From contig NZ_CH902585.1 in NCBI RefSeq assembly GCF_000152845.1, forward strand, positions 13,792 through 77,791: a stretch of 64,000 nucleotides of DNA, read 5' to 3'. The first letter of the stretch is position 1. The number at the start of each line of letters is the position of its first letter. Source of the DNA: Roseovarius sp. 217 (GTDB taxonomy: Bacteria; Pseudomonadota; Alphaproteobacteria; Rhodobacterales; Rhodobacteraceae). The position numbers were made by a program, and so were the translations under genes. The notes under the pieces were generated by a model, which ran no database searches, was not told where the DNA came from, and saw only the letters and a list, made by a program, of their open reading frames with translations. Shown piece by piece: positions 52,320 through 60,752 of this stretch.

Positions 52320-54242
52320 TTACCCACCCAACAACTCATCGATGAAATCCTCCTGCCGGTCGAGCGTGTTCTCCCACTCTTTCGGCACCATCGCGTCGCG
52401 CTTAAGCGTCTCGAGTTGAGGCTCCCCGCGCCCACCCTCCATCGCCATCACGCTCATCGACCGTGCTTCGCGGCGCTGCGAGCGGTCCCGAATAGGCGCA
52501 CGTTCCGTTGGTTTCATCGGCTCATCAGCGCCAGCGTCGTCACCACCGTCGCCGCCCCAAGGCCCCACTCCCTGGACACTCGGCGGATATGGGAAAGGTT
52601 TTCCTTCCTGGCGGGCCAACATCTCCTTGAAGAACGGGTCGTCGTAATACTTGATGCGGCTCGCCTTGATCGGGTGCTGGGGCGAGGCAAGGATGATCAC
52701 CTCGTCGGGGTCCATCAGGCGCGCCTCGGTCTCGGAAAGCAGCGGCCGCTCTTCCAGCCGCGCCGAAGTCGAGGTCGCGCCAAGGAAACCCTTGTTGCGG
52801 CCATACATGCGCGTGACCGCCTCGCGGGTCGTGCTGCCCACGGCGGCCGAGACCTCCTTCACGGTCCGCTGGTCGCGCGGGGTGATATAGAGCTTGAGCC
52901 CTGCCCCGTTCTCGAGACTTTCGCGGCCTTCGGGCCCGTAGATCCGGTCGAGCGAGGCCAGCGACTGCGCGATCATCGCGACGCGACCGCCATAGCTCGC
53001 CAACGAATGGATCGCGCGCTCCATATAGGGCATCGCCCCCATTTGCTGGAATTCGTCGATCATCATCATGACAGGCCAAGGTTCGTCCGGGCCCGGTTCA
53101 TTTAGCCGGATCGAGGCGATGAGATCGGCGAACATCAGGCGCAGGAGTGGTGCCAGTGTTGCGATGTGATCCTCGGAGACGGCGATATAGAGCGACTGCG
53201 GTGTCTTCCTGAACGTCGAGAAATCAAAGTCACTCGCCTCGGTGGCCGAGCGCACCGCAGGGTTGTCCCACTGCTTGAGACCGGCAGTCATCAGCGCCTG
53301 GATGTTCGATGTCAGCAGGCGCGACGAGGCCGAAGCTGCATTTGTCCAAAGCTCGCGCAGGATATCTTTCTCCGCCTCGTCGGCATAGGTCTTGTACTGG
53401 GCGTTCTTGTATTCGCCACCGGTGACGATCTTGTTCACCTCGCCAAGGTTCGGCGTGCCACGTTGGATCGCCAGCAGACAGGCGGCCACAAAGATCGACT
53501 TGCCGGCCTCGGAGAAGGTGTCGAGGGTCTTGTTGTCCTTGTCGAGAAAGAGGTCGGCGAGGATCGAGACCTCGGTGAAGCGCTGCGCGAAGCTCGGGGC
53601 CTTGGCGATCCGCGCGAGCGGGTTGTAGCGGTGCGTGGCATTGGCCCAGTCGAACGGGCTGAACCGATAGACCTCGTCTCCGTTCAGCGTCCGGAGCCGC
53701 GCGGTCTTCTCGAAGTTCTCACCCTTCACGTCGAGCACCACGACCGAGCCCGCGAAGCTCAGGAGGTTCGGGATCACGAAACCCACACCCTTACCGGCAC
53801 GGGTCGGTGCCACCATCATCACATGCGGGATGGTGGTCGAGGAGATGAACTCGGCCTTGGAGTGCGGCGCGCCGAGCTTGCCGCAGACAAAACCCTTTCC
53901 GGGAGCCTGCAGCATGTCGTTCTTCTTCAGTTCGGCCTTGGTCTGCCAATGGGCCGAGCCGTAATCGTCGCGCTCTTTCTTCCAGGTCCAGGCAAGCGCC
54001 AAGCCGCCGAGCCCAATGGCCCCAAAGCAGACGGCACCGAACCCCACCTTGAAGGCTTCGGGATGTGCCGCGCGTGTGGCTGCGCTGGCCTTCCAGAGCG
54101 CCAGCATGTCGAAACTGCCGAACCCGATTTTCAGGGCCAGGGTCAGGTAGAAGGCGGCAACGATGGTGCCGATGACGGCACCACAGACCACACCAAAGAG
54201 AAGCGCGGTCCACAGGGGAAGTGTCTTGGTCATGGTGGGCAT
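52320..54242 (-). CDS. virD4: VirD4/TraG-type coupling protein
   Basis: 640 residues (an ATG at 54233 is also possible and better spaced from its GGGGGAG). Two N-terminal membrane spans (residues about 10-38 and 66-86), Walker A MVAPTRAGKGVGFVIPN near residue 146, VVLDVKGENFEKTA and the Walker B PVMMMIDEFQQMGAMPYMERAI. It brings the relaxase-DNA complex to the channel. Follows the relaxase gene by eight bases. Complete, so the virD part is intact despite its separation from virB. Confidence 0.95.
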   Translation of the reverse strand: MPTMTKTLPLWTALLFGVVCGAVIGTIVAAFYLTLALKIGFGSFDMLALWKASAATRAAHPEAFKVGFGAVCFGAIGLGGLALAWTWKKERDDYGSAHWQTKAELKKNDMLQAPGKGFVCGKLGAPHSKAEFISSTTIPHVMMVAPTRAGKGVGFVIPNLLSFAGSVVVLDVKGENFEKTARLRTLNGDEVYRFSPFDWANATHRYNPLARIAKAPSFAQRFTEVSILADLFLDKDNKTLDTFSEAGKSIFVAACLLAIQRGTPNLGEVNKIVTGGEYKNAQYKTYADEAEKDILRELWTNAASASSRLLTSNIQALMTAGLKQWDNPAVRSATEASDFDFSTFRKTPQSLYIAVSEDHIATLAPLLRLMFADLIASIRLNEPGPDEPWPVMMMIDEFQQMGAMPYMERAIHSLASYGGRVAMIAQSLASLDRIYGPEGRESLENGAGLKLYITPRDQRTVKEVSAAVGSTTREAVTRMYGRNKGFLGATSTSARLEERPLLSETEARLMDPDEVIILASPQHPIKASRIKYYDDPFFKEMLARQEGKPFPYPPSVQGVGPWGGDGGDDAGADEPMKPTERAPIRDRSQRREARSMSVMAMEGGRGEPQLETLKRDAMVPKEWENTLDRQEDFIDELLGG

Positions 54243-54250
54243 CTCCCCCT

Positions 54251-56191
54251 TCAGAATTCCATCTCGTCATCGAGGCCACGATCCAGTGTCTTGGCGCGAC
54301 CGAGATCACCTCCCAATTCTTGGGCCTCCTGCTGGCCGCGCAGCCGCGCGACCTCCGTCACCTTGTCCTGCTGCAACCCGGCGGCGCGGTCAGTGAAGAC
54401 CTGGTCGCCCGTCTCCTCAAACGTCACCTCGAGGAACTCCTGCGTGACGGTGATTTGATCAAGCTTGCTCGGTAACGCGGCATCCAGCACCTCGTAGTTG
54501 CCACGCCGGAGTTCGGCCAAACCTTCCTCGCCCAACTCCTTGAACAGCTCGGATTGCAGCGTCCGTTCGACAGTCTCCTCCTGCGCCTCGGTGAGCTTGC
54601 CGTCCCGCAACATGTCGGCGAGGTCCTGCAGGTAGGAATTGGGCGTCCGGTCATCCTCGGCGATGAGCGGCAATGTCGCCTCCTCTTCGTCCTTAAGGGT
54701 GCGGCCGATCTCGACGCCCATTTCCTTCGCCCGCTCCATCAGTGCGTCCATCACCCCATCGACCTTCTCCAGCGCTGCATCGAGCTGGTCGTCATTAGCG
54801 GTCTCGACGCTGAGGCCGTCCTTGGCGAGGACTGTATTCATGTCACGCTCGACCCAGTCCTGAGCCATGCCGTAATTGCGCGTACCGCCGACGGTGATCC
54901 GTGCCACCAGCTCCTCGCTATCCATCCCGGCATCTTCGGCGCGTTCGAGGACGTCGCGCAGCCCAACATCGGTGCCGGACTGCAGAGCTGCGATAAGCAC
55001 CTCGCTGCCCGCTCCCGGCGGATAGGGTTCTTCAAGTTGCTTGCCGAAGCGCGTACGCAACTCCGGGTTCGGCACCATCTGCGAGAGATCCGCGATGACC
55101 GGTGCCGCCTTGGCCTCGAAGGCGGCGCGTTCGGCCGGGTCCAGTTCCTCGGCTTTGAGCCGCAGCGCCTCGATCGTGCGCTCGGAATAGTCGATCGCGT
55201 CACCGACGGTCGTGATGTCCTTCATGTCTATCTCTCCTTGCGCAAAATTCCACGGCGCGCCCGAGCCGAGACCGTCCGCCATACCGCGCACGGCGCGCGC
55301 CATGTGGCGTCGGTCCATCCGGTCCAGCAGATCGGCGAGGTTTTTGTAGTCCTTGGCGAAGCCCACCACCTGCGCCTGCGCGATGGCGGCTTCCTGGGCC
55401 GTCATGACGATTTCGCGCGGCAGGCGGGCCTCTTCCTTGGCGCGGTAGATCTCCTCGATGCCGGCGGGCTTTTCGAAGATGCCGCGCTCGAGCCGGGTGG
55501 TGGCGTCGAGCATGACGCCGTAGCGTTCCGCAATCTCGGCCTGCTTCTCGCGCATGAGCTGCGGCGACATCACACCCTCGGCCCAGCAGGAAAACCAGGT
55601 GCCGTTTTCGACGCCGCGATTGTTCAGGATGATATGCGCGTGCTTGTGCGCCCGGTCGTCATGGATCGCGAGGACGTAGTGCCACTGGTCGCCATATTCA
55701 CCGCTCTCGAAGAAATGCTCCGTCCAGTCCATGGCGATGTCACGGACCTGCTCGACGGTCACGTCGGTCGGGAAGGACAAAAGCATGTGCGAGGTGAAAC
55801 CGAGCTTGGTGGAGCCGCGCCAGGTCCCGGCCCAATCCTCGATGATGTCCTCTTTCTGCTCGTCGGTCAGGACCGCCGCATCGGTCAGCGCGTTGGTCAT
55901 TGTCGAGTAGGTATAAACCGCCTTGTCGTTGATGTAAGAGATCTGCGCCCCGAGCGAGGCACGCGTCTTGCAGCCCCCCGCCCGAATACGTTTGAACACC
56001 GCCGCCCGGCTCTGACCCGAGGCTGCCTTCAGCGCATTGCGCGCGGACATGGACCCGACGTGCGCGAAACTCCGCCCCTGCCGACGGCCCGCCAGCCGCG
56101 CGTCGATCCGCGCCGCGGCCTGGCCCCGGATACGCTCGTCCTCCCAGAGCCGGCCCATGACCGAGGTATAGAGGGCGAGCGGATCAGCCAT
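54251..56191 (-). CDS. VirD2-type relaxase
   Basis: 646 residues. The N-terminal nuclease domain contains candidate catalytic Tyr residues in QISYINDKAVYTYS (87-95) and the metal-binding His triad 182, 184 and 186 in DDRAHKHAHIILNNRG. The C-terminal two-thirds is long, acidic and helical and probably holds the secretion signal and regulatory parts. It nicks oriT and stays bound to the 5' end during transfer. The start overlaps mobC by eight bases and the candidate nic site lies just upstream of mobC. MOBP assignment is from memory. Confidence 0.92.
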   Translation of the reverse strand: MADPLALYTSVMGRLWEDERIRGQAAARIDARLAGRRQGRSFAHVGSMSARNALKAASGQSRAAVFKRIRAGGCKTRASLGAQISYINDKAVYTYSTMTNALTDAAVLTDEQKEDIIEDWAGTWRGSTKLGFTSHMLLSFPTDVTVEQVRDIAMDWTEHFFESGEYGDQWHYVLAIHDDRAHKHAHIILNNRGVENGTWFSCWAEGVMSPQLMREKQAEIAERYGVMLDATTRLERGIFEKPAGIEEIYRAKEEARLPREIVMTAQEAAIAQAQVVGFAKDYKNLADLLDRMDRRHMARAVRGMADGLGSGAPWNFAQGEIDMKDITTVGDAIDYSERTIEALRLKAEELDPAERAAFEAKAAPVIADLSQMVPNPELRTRFGKQLEEPYPPGAGSEVLIAALQSGTDVGLRDVLERAEDAGMDSEELVARITVGGTRNYGMAQDWVERDMNTVLAKDGLSVETANDDQLDAALEKVDGVMDALMERAKEMGVEIGRTLKDEEEATLPLIAEDDRTPNSYLQDLADMLRDGKLTEAQEETVERTLQSELFKELGEEGLAELRRGNYEVLDAALPSKLDQITVTQEFLEVTFEETGDQVFTDRAAGLQQDKVTEVARLRGQQEAQELGGDLGRAKTLDRGLDDEMEF

Positions 56192-56804
56192 TGCGCACCA
56201 GCCTCAGACCTCCGCCGGTGGCCGGTGAGCTTTCCTCCAGAACCTCGCTCTCCGCCCCCTGCCCGTCTTCCTTTTGCGACCACTCCTGATGACGCAGTGC
56301 CTGCGCCGCATCCTTCATTCGGCCCAACTCACGGCTCATGGACTGCGCCAGATCGAGCAGTTCGATCAGCACCACGCGGTCCGTCTCCGAGACCTCCAGC
56401 CGACCTCGATGGACCGCTTTGGCGAGGACCAGTCCAGCATCACTCACATCCTTCGCCTGACGCCATGCAGCGCAAAACTCCGAGACCAGATCGCGCGGTA
56501 CATCGAGAAATCCACACCGTCTGCGCAGCACCGCATTGAGCGCCTGCGACCGGTTGGCGAATCCCCGCTTGCACCACTCCGCATCAAAGGCTTCAACCTC
56601 GGAACGGCTCGCGCGGAACGCCACCGTCTCACTCGGATCACGCACCGCGACGCCCTCGCCCACCTCCTCTTTCGCGAGCCGGTTCACATGGCGTGAAGTG
56701 ATGCCAAACGCAGCGGCCAGCTCCTTGGCGCTCTCGCCCGCAGCAAAGCGCCGCGCGACTTCTATGCGCTGCTCAAGCTTCAGGTTTTTCGCTGGCCTCG
56801 GCAC
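56184..56804 (-). CDS. MobC-like relaxosome accessory protein
   Basis: 206 residues from a GTG with GAGGGG eight bases upstream. N-terminal helix-turn-helix (ARRFAAGESAKELAAAFGITSRHVNRLA), then the MobC-type FRASRSEVEAFDAEWCKRGFANRSQALNAVLRR block. It probably binds near oriT and directs the relaxase. First gene of the mobC-relaxase-virD4 operon, with the putative nic site 37 bases upstream. Confidence 0.85.
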   Translation of the reverse strand: MPRPAKNLKLEQRIEVARRFAAGESAKELAAAFGITSRHVNRLAKEEVGEGVAVRDPSETVAFRASRSEVEAFDAEWCKRGFANRSQALNAVLRRRCGFLDVPRDLVSEFCAAWRQAKDVSDAGLVLAKAVHRGRLEVSETDRVVLIELLDLAQSMSRELGRMKDAAQALRHQEWSQKEDGQGAESEVLEESSPATGGGLRLVRNG

Positions 56805-56824
56805 GGGTCAGACCCCTCGGACAA

Positions 56825-56853
56825 AATGTGCAAACATTGGCCATATCCTGCCA
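56825..56853. other. oriT: Putative oriT with nic site TATCCTG^C
   Basis: TATCCTG at 56844-56850 followed by C at 56851 equals the nic core of RP4 and Ti-type MOBP origins. Just before it AATGT-GCAA-ACATT (56825-56838) is an inverted repeat and TGGC/GCCA brackets the core (56838-56853), giving a hairpin close to the nic. It lies directly in front of mobC and the relaxase. Function is inferred from sequence and position. Confidence 0.75.
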
Positions 56854-56990
56854 ACGTCTTCCTTCTCTCTTTCGCTTATACATCAATACATCACATTGCG
56901 CAATATTACGTTTTGATTGTTGTGTCTTTTTGCTGGCATTGGGACGCATTCAAAACCACGGCGCAGCGCGGCATGGAACGTGCGCAGTGG

Positions 56991-57392
56991 TCACCGATGG
57001 TGAAAATCGGCTGGAGAAAGGCTGCTGGAATCAGTGTCCGCGCACCGCGTGAAAGCGCTCATATTGAGCGCCCGAGCCGGTCTCCGATCAGGGGCCAGGA
57101 ACACGAAAACGTCCCGCGCGAAATGGCGCGAGTCACGCCCTTTGAGGGTGTCACGAAGTTTCTGAGAGACGGCCTCAAAGCCCTGCGGATCCGAGGACCC
57201 GCAGGGGTGTCTGGGTCGGTGACCCAGTCCCGGAGAGCGCAAGTCGTCGTAACGGCTGCGGGCGATCAGCGCCTCGGTCACGAGGCTATCGAGGGTCTCG
57301 GGATGGGTATCTTCATCGAAGGCGGCGAGGTAGGCCTCGAAGGCCATGTCGGCTTGCAGTTCGGCGAGGTCGATGGATTGCTCATATGTCAT
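56991..57392 (-). CDS. Hypothetical protein of the mobilization region
   Basis: 133 residues from the ATG giving MTYEQSIDLAELQADMAFEA. The first ~50 residues are acidic and helical (YLAAFDEDTHPETLDSLVTEALIARSRY); the rest is Arg/Pro/His-rich and looks less like a folded protein, so the true stop may have been lost by a frameshift. Unknown function. Confidence 0.45.
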   Translation of the reverse strand: MTYEQSIDLAELQADMAFEAYLAAFDEDTHPETLDSLVTEALIARSRYDDLRSPGLGHRPRHPCGSSDPQGFEAVSQKLRDTLKGRDSRHFARDVFVFLAPDRRPARALNMSAFTRCADTDSSSLSPADFHHR

Positions 57393-57497
57393 GATGTGAT
57401 CCGGCCCAACGATCGTCGTTGGACGGATCGTGGAAAAGACCGGGGGCATGAGAGCGGGCTGCACCCGACACGGGGCGGAATGAAATGGAGCACGCCG

Positions 57498-57565
57498 GGG
57501 GGCAGGTTTGTTGTGAGCGATACTCCGCAGCGCTCAAGGCGCCAGCCGTCCAGAAACCTGCCCCC
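57498..57565. repeat. 12-bp perfect inverted repeat with inner stem
   Basis: GGGGGCAGGTTT (57498-57509) and AAACCTGCCCCC (57554-57565) enclose 44 bases that contain a second pair, GAGCG (57515-57519) and CGCTC (57531-57535). The two stems could form a long hairpin or cruciform. The surrounding 57466-57920 has no supported gene. Possible roles are a single-strand origin, RNA element or replication or transfer site. Confidence 0.6.
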
Positions 57566-57920
57566 TGCGTTGCCGCCCGCTCGACCCCGGGCTAGCGATC
57601 TCTAAGGCCAACAGGTCGACGGAAAGGCACGCGGCGGTGACCCTGACGTGAGACGTTACCCTCAGATGCATGACGTTAATCTGCAGCTTCGTGGCCTTCA
57701 GCACACGATGGGTTCGTCGGCCCGAGGACTTCACCGGGCAGGACATACGCAGGCGGTGGCCTGAAAAGAATATGAGCGCTTCGCTCGCTGGACAGGCTTC
57801 AACGACCTTACGCGGACCCGGCAGCGATCAGACCGCCGTCGCGCCGGGACGGGCGTCAAGCGTAGTCGCGATCAGCGGCCTTGTCCGCCAGCGGCGGCAG
57901 TGTCCATCGGGCAGGGAAGA

Positions 57921-57956
57921 GGGCCGCCCGGGGGCGACCCATCCTCGCGAGAGGAT
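57921..57956 (-). terminator. Tandem hairpins after the 57957-58163 gene
   Basis: ATCCTC-GCGA-GAGGAT (57941-57956) directly follows the stop of the small gene, and GGGCCGCC (57921-57928) pairs with GGCGACCC (57933-57940). Read on the minus strand the second stem is followed by TCTT. The same stem recurs at 59795-59814. Confidence 0.65.
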
Positions 57957-58163
57957 TTACTCCTGAGGTTCCCTCGAGCTGGGCGGGAACATCACCAGCT
58001 CCGAGACCGCGACGGGGAAGTCGAGCTTGAGGCTGAAGAACTCCGAGCCATCCCCGTTGCGCGTGTTGCGGAACATGGCGCCCACGCGTTGGAAGCGGGT
58101 GCGTTCCTGGCCGTCATTGTCGGTGAACTTGACGGGGACGGTGGCGACGTAGTGGTTGGTCAT
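57957..58163 (-). CDS. Small conserved plasmid-type hypothetical protein
   Basis: 68 residues from an ATG with AAGGAG eight bases upstream. Reads YVATVPVKFTDNDGQERTRFQR, then AMFRNTRNGDGSEFFSLKLDFPVAVSELVMFPP, a compact beta-strand pattern I associate with short proteins on alphaproteobacterial conjugative replicons. Function unknown; followed by a clear terminator. Confidence 0.75.
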   Translation of the reverse strand: MTNHYVATVPVKFTDNDGQERTRFQRVGAMFRNTRNGDGSEFFSLKLDFPVAVSELVMFPPSSREPQE

Positions 58164-58672
58164 TTGGGTTACTCCTTGTTGCGATGGGGATCACCCGGCA
58201 CGGGGGCAAGAGGCCCGGTCGCAAGCGCAAATGCGGAGGGTCCGCGGCCCGCCGTGGAAGCCGTTTTTGTGCTTGCCGAAGCGTGAGCTGAGGGCACGGA
58301 CGGGCCGACCCCGTGCGATCCACATGCATAGCAAAAAGGAGAGACCCGGATGACCTCTGCCATCACGCAGTCGCCATTGGCCTCGTTCTAGTAGAGATGA
58401 CGCGCCCAGTCGCCGCAAACCGCCACATAAGGGGACCGTGTTCCGGAGCGGCATCGATCGGGAGAAGTCGTTCTTCTGCCTCAAGCTGGGCTTTTGGAGC
58501 AGGACCGCTGGCTGGAGATGATCTGTCATTGCGATGCCCCCAGGTCAACCCGACGGGGATGGGTCGCAGCTAGGGGACCTAGGCTTCAGAGACAGTGCGG
58601 GTGGCAGTCAGTTCAAGCGTGCTGTGAGCCGTCTCTTTGGGACACCCATGACAAATCTCGCCGCCTGGGCGA
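58164..58672. other. Intergenic region, possible fragments
   Basis: 509 bases without a supported gene. A minus-strand stretch reads KAQLEAEERLLPIDAAP, which may be a fragment of a lost protein, but no start, stop and binding site fit together. Confidence 0.35.
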
Positions 58673-59689
58673 TTACGCGCCTAGGCGCTCGAGGATGGTC
58701 TTGGTCTCGGGCATGCGCTTCAGCGAATTGCCAATGCGCTCGCGCCAGCGCGAGCCAACCTCCAATGCTGTGGCATAGGCTCGGGCCAGATCATCGGGGC
58801 GGTCCTCGGCCATCGCCTCGATCAGGAAGGCCGCCTGCTCGCGATCCTTCGCCGATTTGAGGCTCCCCGCCCCGTCGCGCCGCCGATCAGCAATGATCAG
58901 TTTATGGACTGCATATCTCTCGGGGCGTGGCACCTGGACCAGAACGCCGGATCGATAGAGCGCCGCCGCATGGATCGGCTCAGAAATCAGGAAGTTGAGA
59001 TAGTTCAATCCTTGGGCGTTCACGCCCAATGCTGGCAGATCACGGATCGTTTCATCCCCGAAGGCTGGCGTCAGGAACTCGACCAACTGACCACTGCCGC
59101 CCTGCGCCCATCGCCAGGTTCGACCCTTGTCGAGCCCGGGGACCGGGGCGAACTTCAGCGCCGAAAAGGTCTCGGCCAGACCCGGGTCAACCTGATCCTG
59201 CAGGGCCACGCTGAGCTTTTCGAACTGGGCGATGTCGATGTCGCCGGTGTTGGCCATACCGCCAATGGGCAGGCGGATACCAAGCTCGCCTTCATAGAGG
59301 CGGAATGCATTCGTTCCGACGATGGTGCCACCCAACCGGAATGTCCCGGCGGCGGCCATGGCCGACAGGATAGAACCGGTCGCCCGGTCGGTGGGCGTCA
59401 TGCCTTCGGCGCGCAAGAGCCGGACAAGCCGCGACCGCTCTGCCCGTCGGTCCTTGGCTGTCGCACGCAGCTCCTCGATACGGTCAATGCGCGCGCGCGT
59501 CTCGTCGCTGTCTTCGCCGATATAGATGAAGCGCATCTCGGTGCCGACACGGCGGGCCGCGTACCAATACGCCTTGTCGCCGCGCTCCTTGAGCGTCGGC
59601 TTGCCGTCCACGCCGGACAAGGCGTCATCCTTCAGGAGCCGCACCAGATCGGTATAGGCGCTCATCGCGATGCTGCTGAGTGGGGTCAT
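58673..59689 (-). CDS. GSU2403-type nucleotidyltransferase-fold protein (intact)
   Basis: 338 residues from ATG 59689, where the N-terminus (MTPLSSIAMSAYTDLVRLL) lines up with the paralogue at 18016. Middle region: LVRLLRAEGMTPTDRATGSIL, GGTIVGTNAFRL, then NTGDIDIAQFEKLSVAL with the Asp pair of nucleotidyltransferases; C-terminal part IHKLIIADRRRDGAGSLK. The family is related to AbiEii/MNT-type folds found in toxin or defence loci, but no antitoxin partner is visible. A palindrome lies directly upstream. TGG at codon 43 shows the base lost in the other copy. Confidence 0.8.
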   Translation of the reverse strand: MTPLSSIAMSAYTDLVRLLKDDALSGVDGKPTLKERGDKAYWYAARRVGTEMRFIYIGEDSDETRARIDRIEELRATAKDRRAERSRLVRLLRAEGMTPTDRATGSILSAMAAAGTFRLGGTIVGTNAFRLYEGELGIRLPIGGMANTGDIDIAQFEKLSVALQDQVDPGLAETFSALKFAPVPGLDKGRTWRWAQGGSGQLVEFLTPAFGDETIRDLPALGVNAQGLNYLNFLISEPIHAAALYRSGVLVQVPRPERYAVHKLIIADRRRDGAGSLKSAKDREQAAFLIEAMAEDRPDDLARAYATALEVGSRWRERIGNSLKRMPETKTILERLGA

Positions 59690-59702
59690 GCCAATCATTT
59701 CC

Positions 59703-59738
59703 ATGTTTTGCTTGGCACATGTATACCTATCAAAACAT
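59703..59738. promoter_or_regulatory. Palindrome upstream of the intact nucleotidyltransferase gene
   Basis: ATGTTTTG (59703-59710) and CAAAACAT (59731-59738) are perfect inverted arms around a 20-base spacer that holds ATGTATAC. It begins 13 bases before the start codon and may bind a repressor, possibly the protein itself. Confidence 0.5.
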
Positions 59739-59794
59739 GAAATTGCTAGGCATAAGGTTTTTGGCACACCATCACCCCGATCAGAAACGGATAA

Positions 59795-59814
59795 AGGGCC
59801 GCCCAAAGGCGACC
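59795..59814 (-). terminator. Terminator after the DUF2493 gene
   Basis: GGGCCGCC (59795-59802) pairs with GGCGACCC (59807-59814) with one wobble; on the minus strand it is followed by TTTAT. The stem equals that at 57921-57940. Confidence 0.7.
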
Positions 59815-59822
59815 CTCTCAAT

Positions 59823-60752
59823 TCATGTCTCCGCGGTCTTCTTCGCCGGGTCCGCAACCCGCATGACCGTCAGACCTTTCGCCTCGGCCTTCTGGCCGAG
59901 GTTCAGCGCCACGCCGTTACCTCCGAAGAGAACAACCCCGGTCGCCGCGAACTTGTCGTCCAGCATCTCGTCGTTGCACTTGAACGGTGCCGCCCGCCCG
60001 TGTGCGGACCAGCGCGGATCGAAGCGCGCCTGCGCGACCCCGCGCGCCCGCGCCCACCGGGCAGCGATCATCTCCGCCCCATGCTTGCCACCCTTGTGGC
60101 AGAGGAAGATCTCCTGATTGCGGTTCTGCTTGATCCGCTCCCGAACCTTGTCGAGCGTATTGAAGATGACGTCGATATCGGTCCAGTCAGTGGCGCCTGA
60201 GACGATCAGAGGCACGCCTTCGACCTTCGACTTCGCAGCCGTCTCGCGGTCATGTTGTTCCAGGAGTTGCCGGGCCTCGAAGATGGCGCCCGTCTCCTGC
60301 GCCCGGACGCTGGCGCGCGATCCTGCCGCCGGGATGAAGGCATGGCCCGTCTCGACCTCGTAGCATTCCGCTGCTGCCTCGCTCATCACCTCGATGGCGC
60401 CGACGATCTCCCGCAACTGCAGGAACCGGGCCTGCGCCTCCTCAATGGCGGTCTCGGCGATCTCCGATCCGTCATGAGACTTGGCCAGAGCGCCAATCTT
60501 GTCGGCTGTTCGGTCGACCTCCTTGCCGAGCGCCACCTTGCGCCGCTGCAGGATCGTCGCTAGCCCATGGGCCAGAGGTTCGATTTCTGCCTCTAGCCCG
60601 GTCCGGCGCAACTGCCCGAGCAGGGTCTCAAAGCTCTCGCGGATGATGCTGTCCTTCAGGACGTGATCCTCCGGGATCGGCAGCTGTGCGTCCTTCTCGG
60701 TCAGCCCGAAAAGCTCGATGGTCTCGTAGGTGTTCGCGGTGTCGTAAGCCAT
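59823..60752 (-). CDS. DUF2493-type (SLOG-like) protein of conjugative elements
   Basis: 309 residues from ATG 60752 with GGAG seven bases upstream. The N-terminal 170 residues are helical; the C-terminal part has the DUF2493 pattern PLIVSGATDWTDIDVIFNTLD, then IFLCHKGGKHGAEMIAARWARARGV and the closing FGGNGVALNLGQKAEAKGL, which resembles a nucleotide-binding Rossmann fold related to DprA/LOG proteins. Such genes are common next to transfer genes on alphaproteobacterial plasmids. Exact function unknown. Confidence 0.85.
   Translation of the reverse strand: MAYDTANTYETIELFGLTEKDAQLPIPEDHVLKDSIIRESFETLLGQLRRTGLEAEIEPLAHGLATILQRRKVALGKEVDRTADKIGALAKSHDGSEIAETAIEEAQARFLQLREIVGAIEVMSEAAAECYEVETGHAFIPAAGSRASVRAQETGAIFEARQLLEQHDRETAAKSKVEGVPLIVSGATDWTDIDVIFNTLDKVRERIKQNRNQEIFLCHKGGKHGAEMIAARWARARGVAQARFDPRWSAHGRAAPFKCNDEMLDDKFAATGVVLFGGNGVALNLGQKAEAKGLTVMRVADPAKKTAET

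Noticed and set aside
53166..54458. 430-codon plus-strand frame opposite virD4
   Set aside because: Antisense shadow; virD4 motifs are clear on the other strand.
54554..56539. Open frame of 661 codons on the plus strand opposite the relaxase and mobC
   Set aside because: It is the antisense of well-recognised genes, has no recognisable domain and its composition is that of a mirrored high-GC frame.
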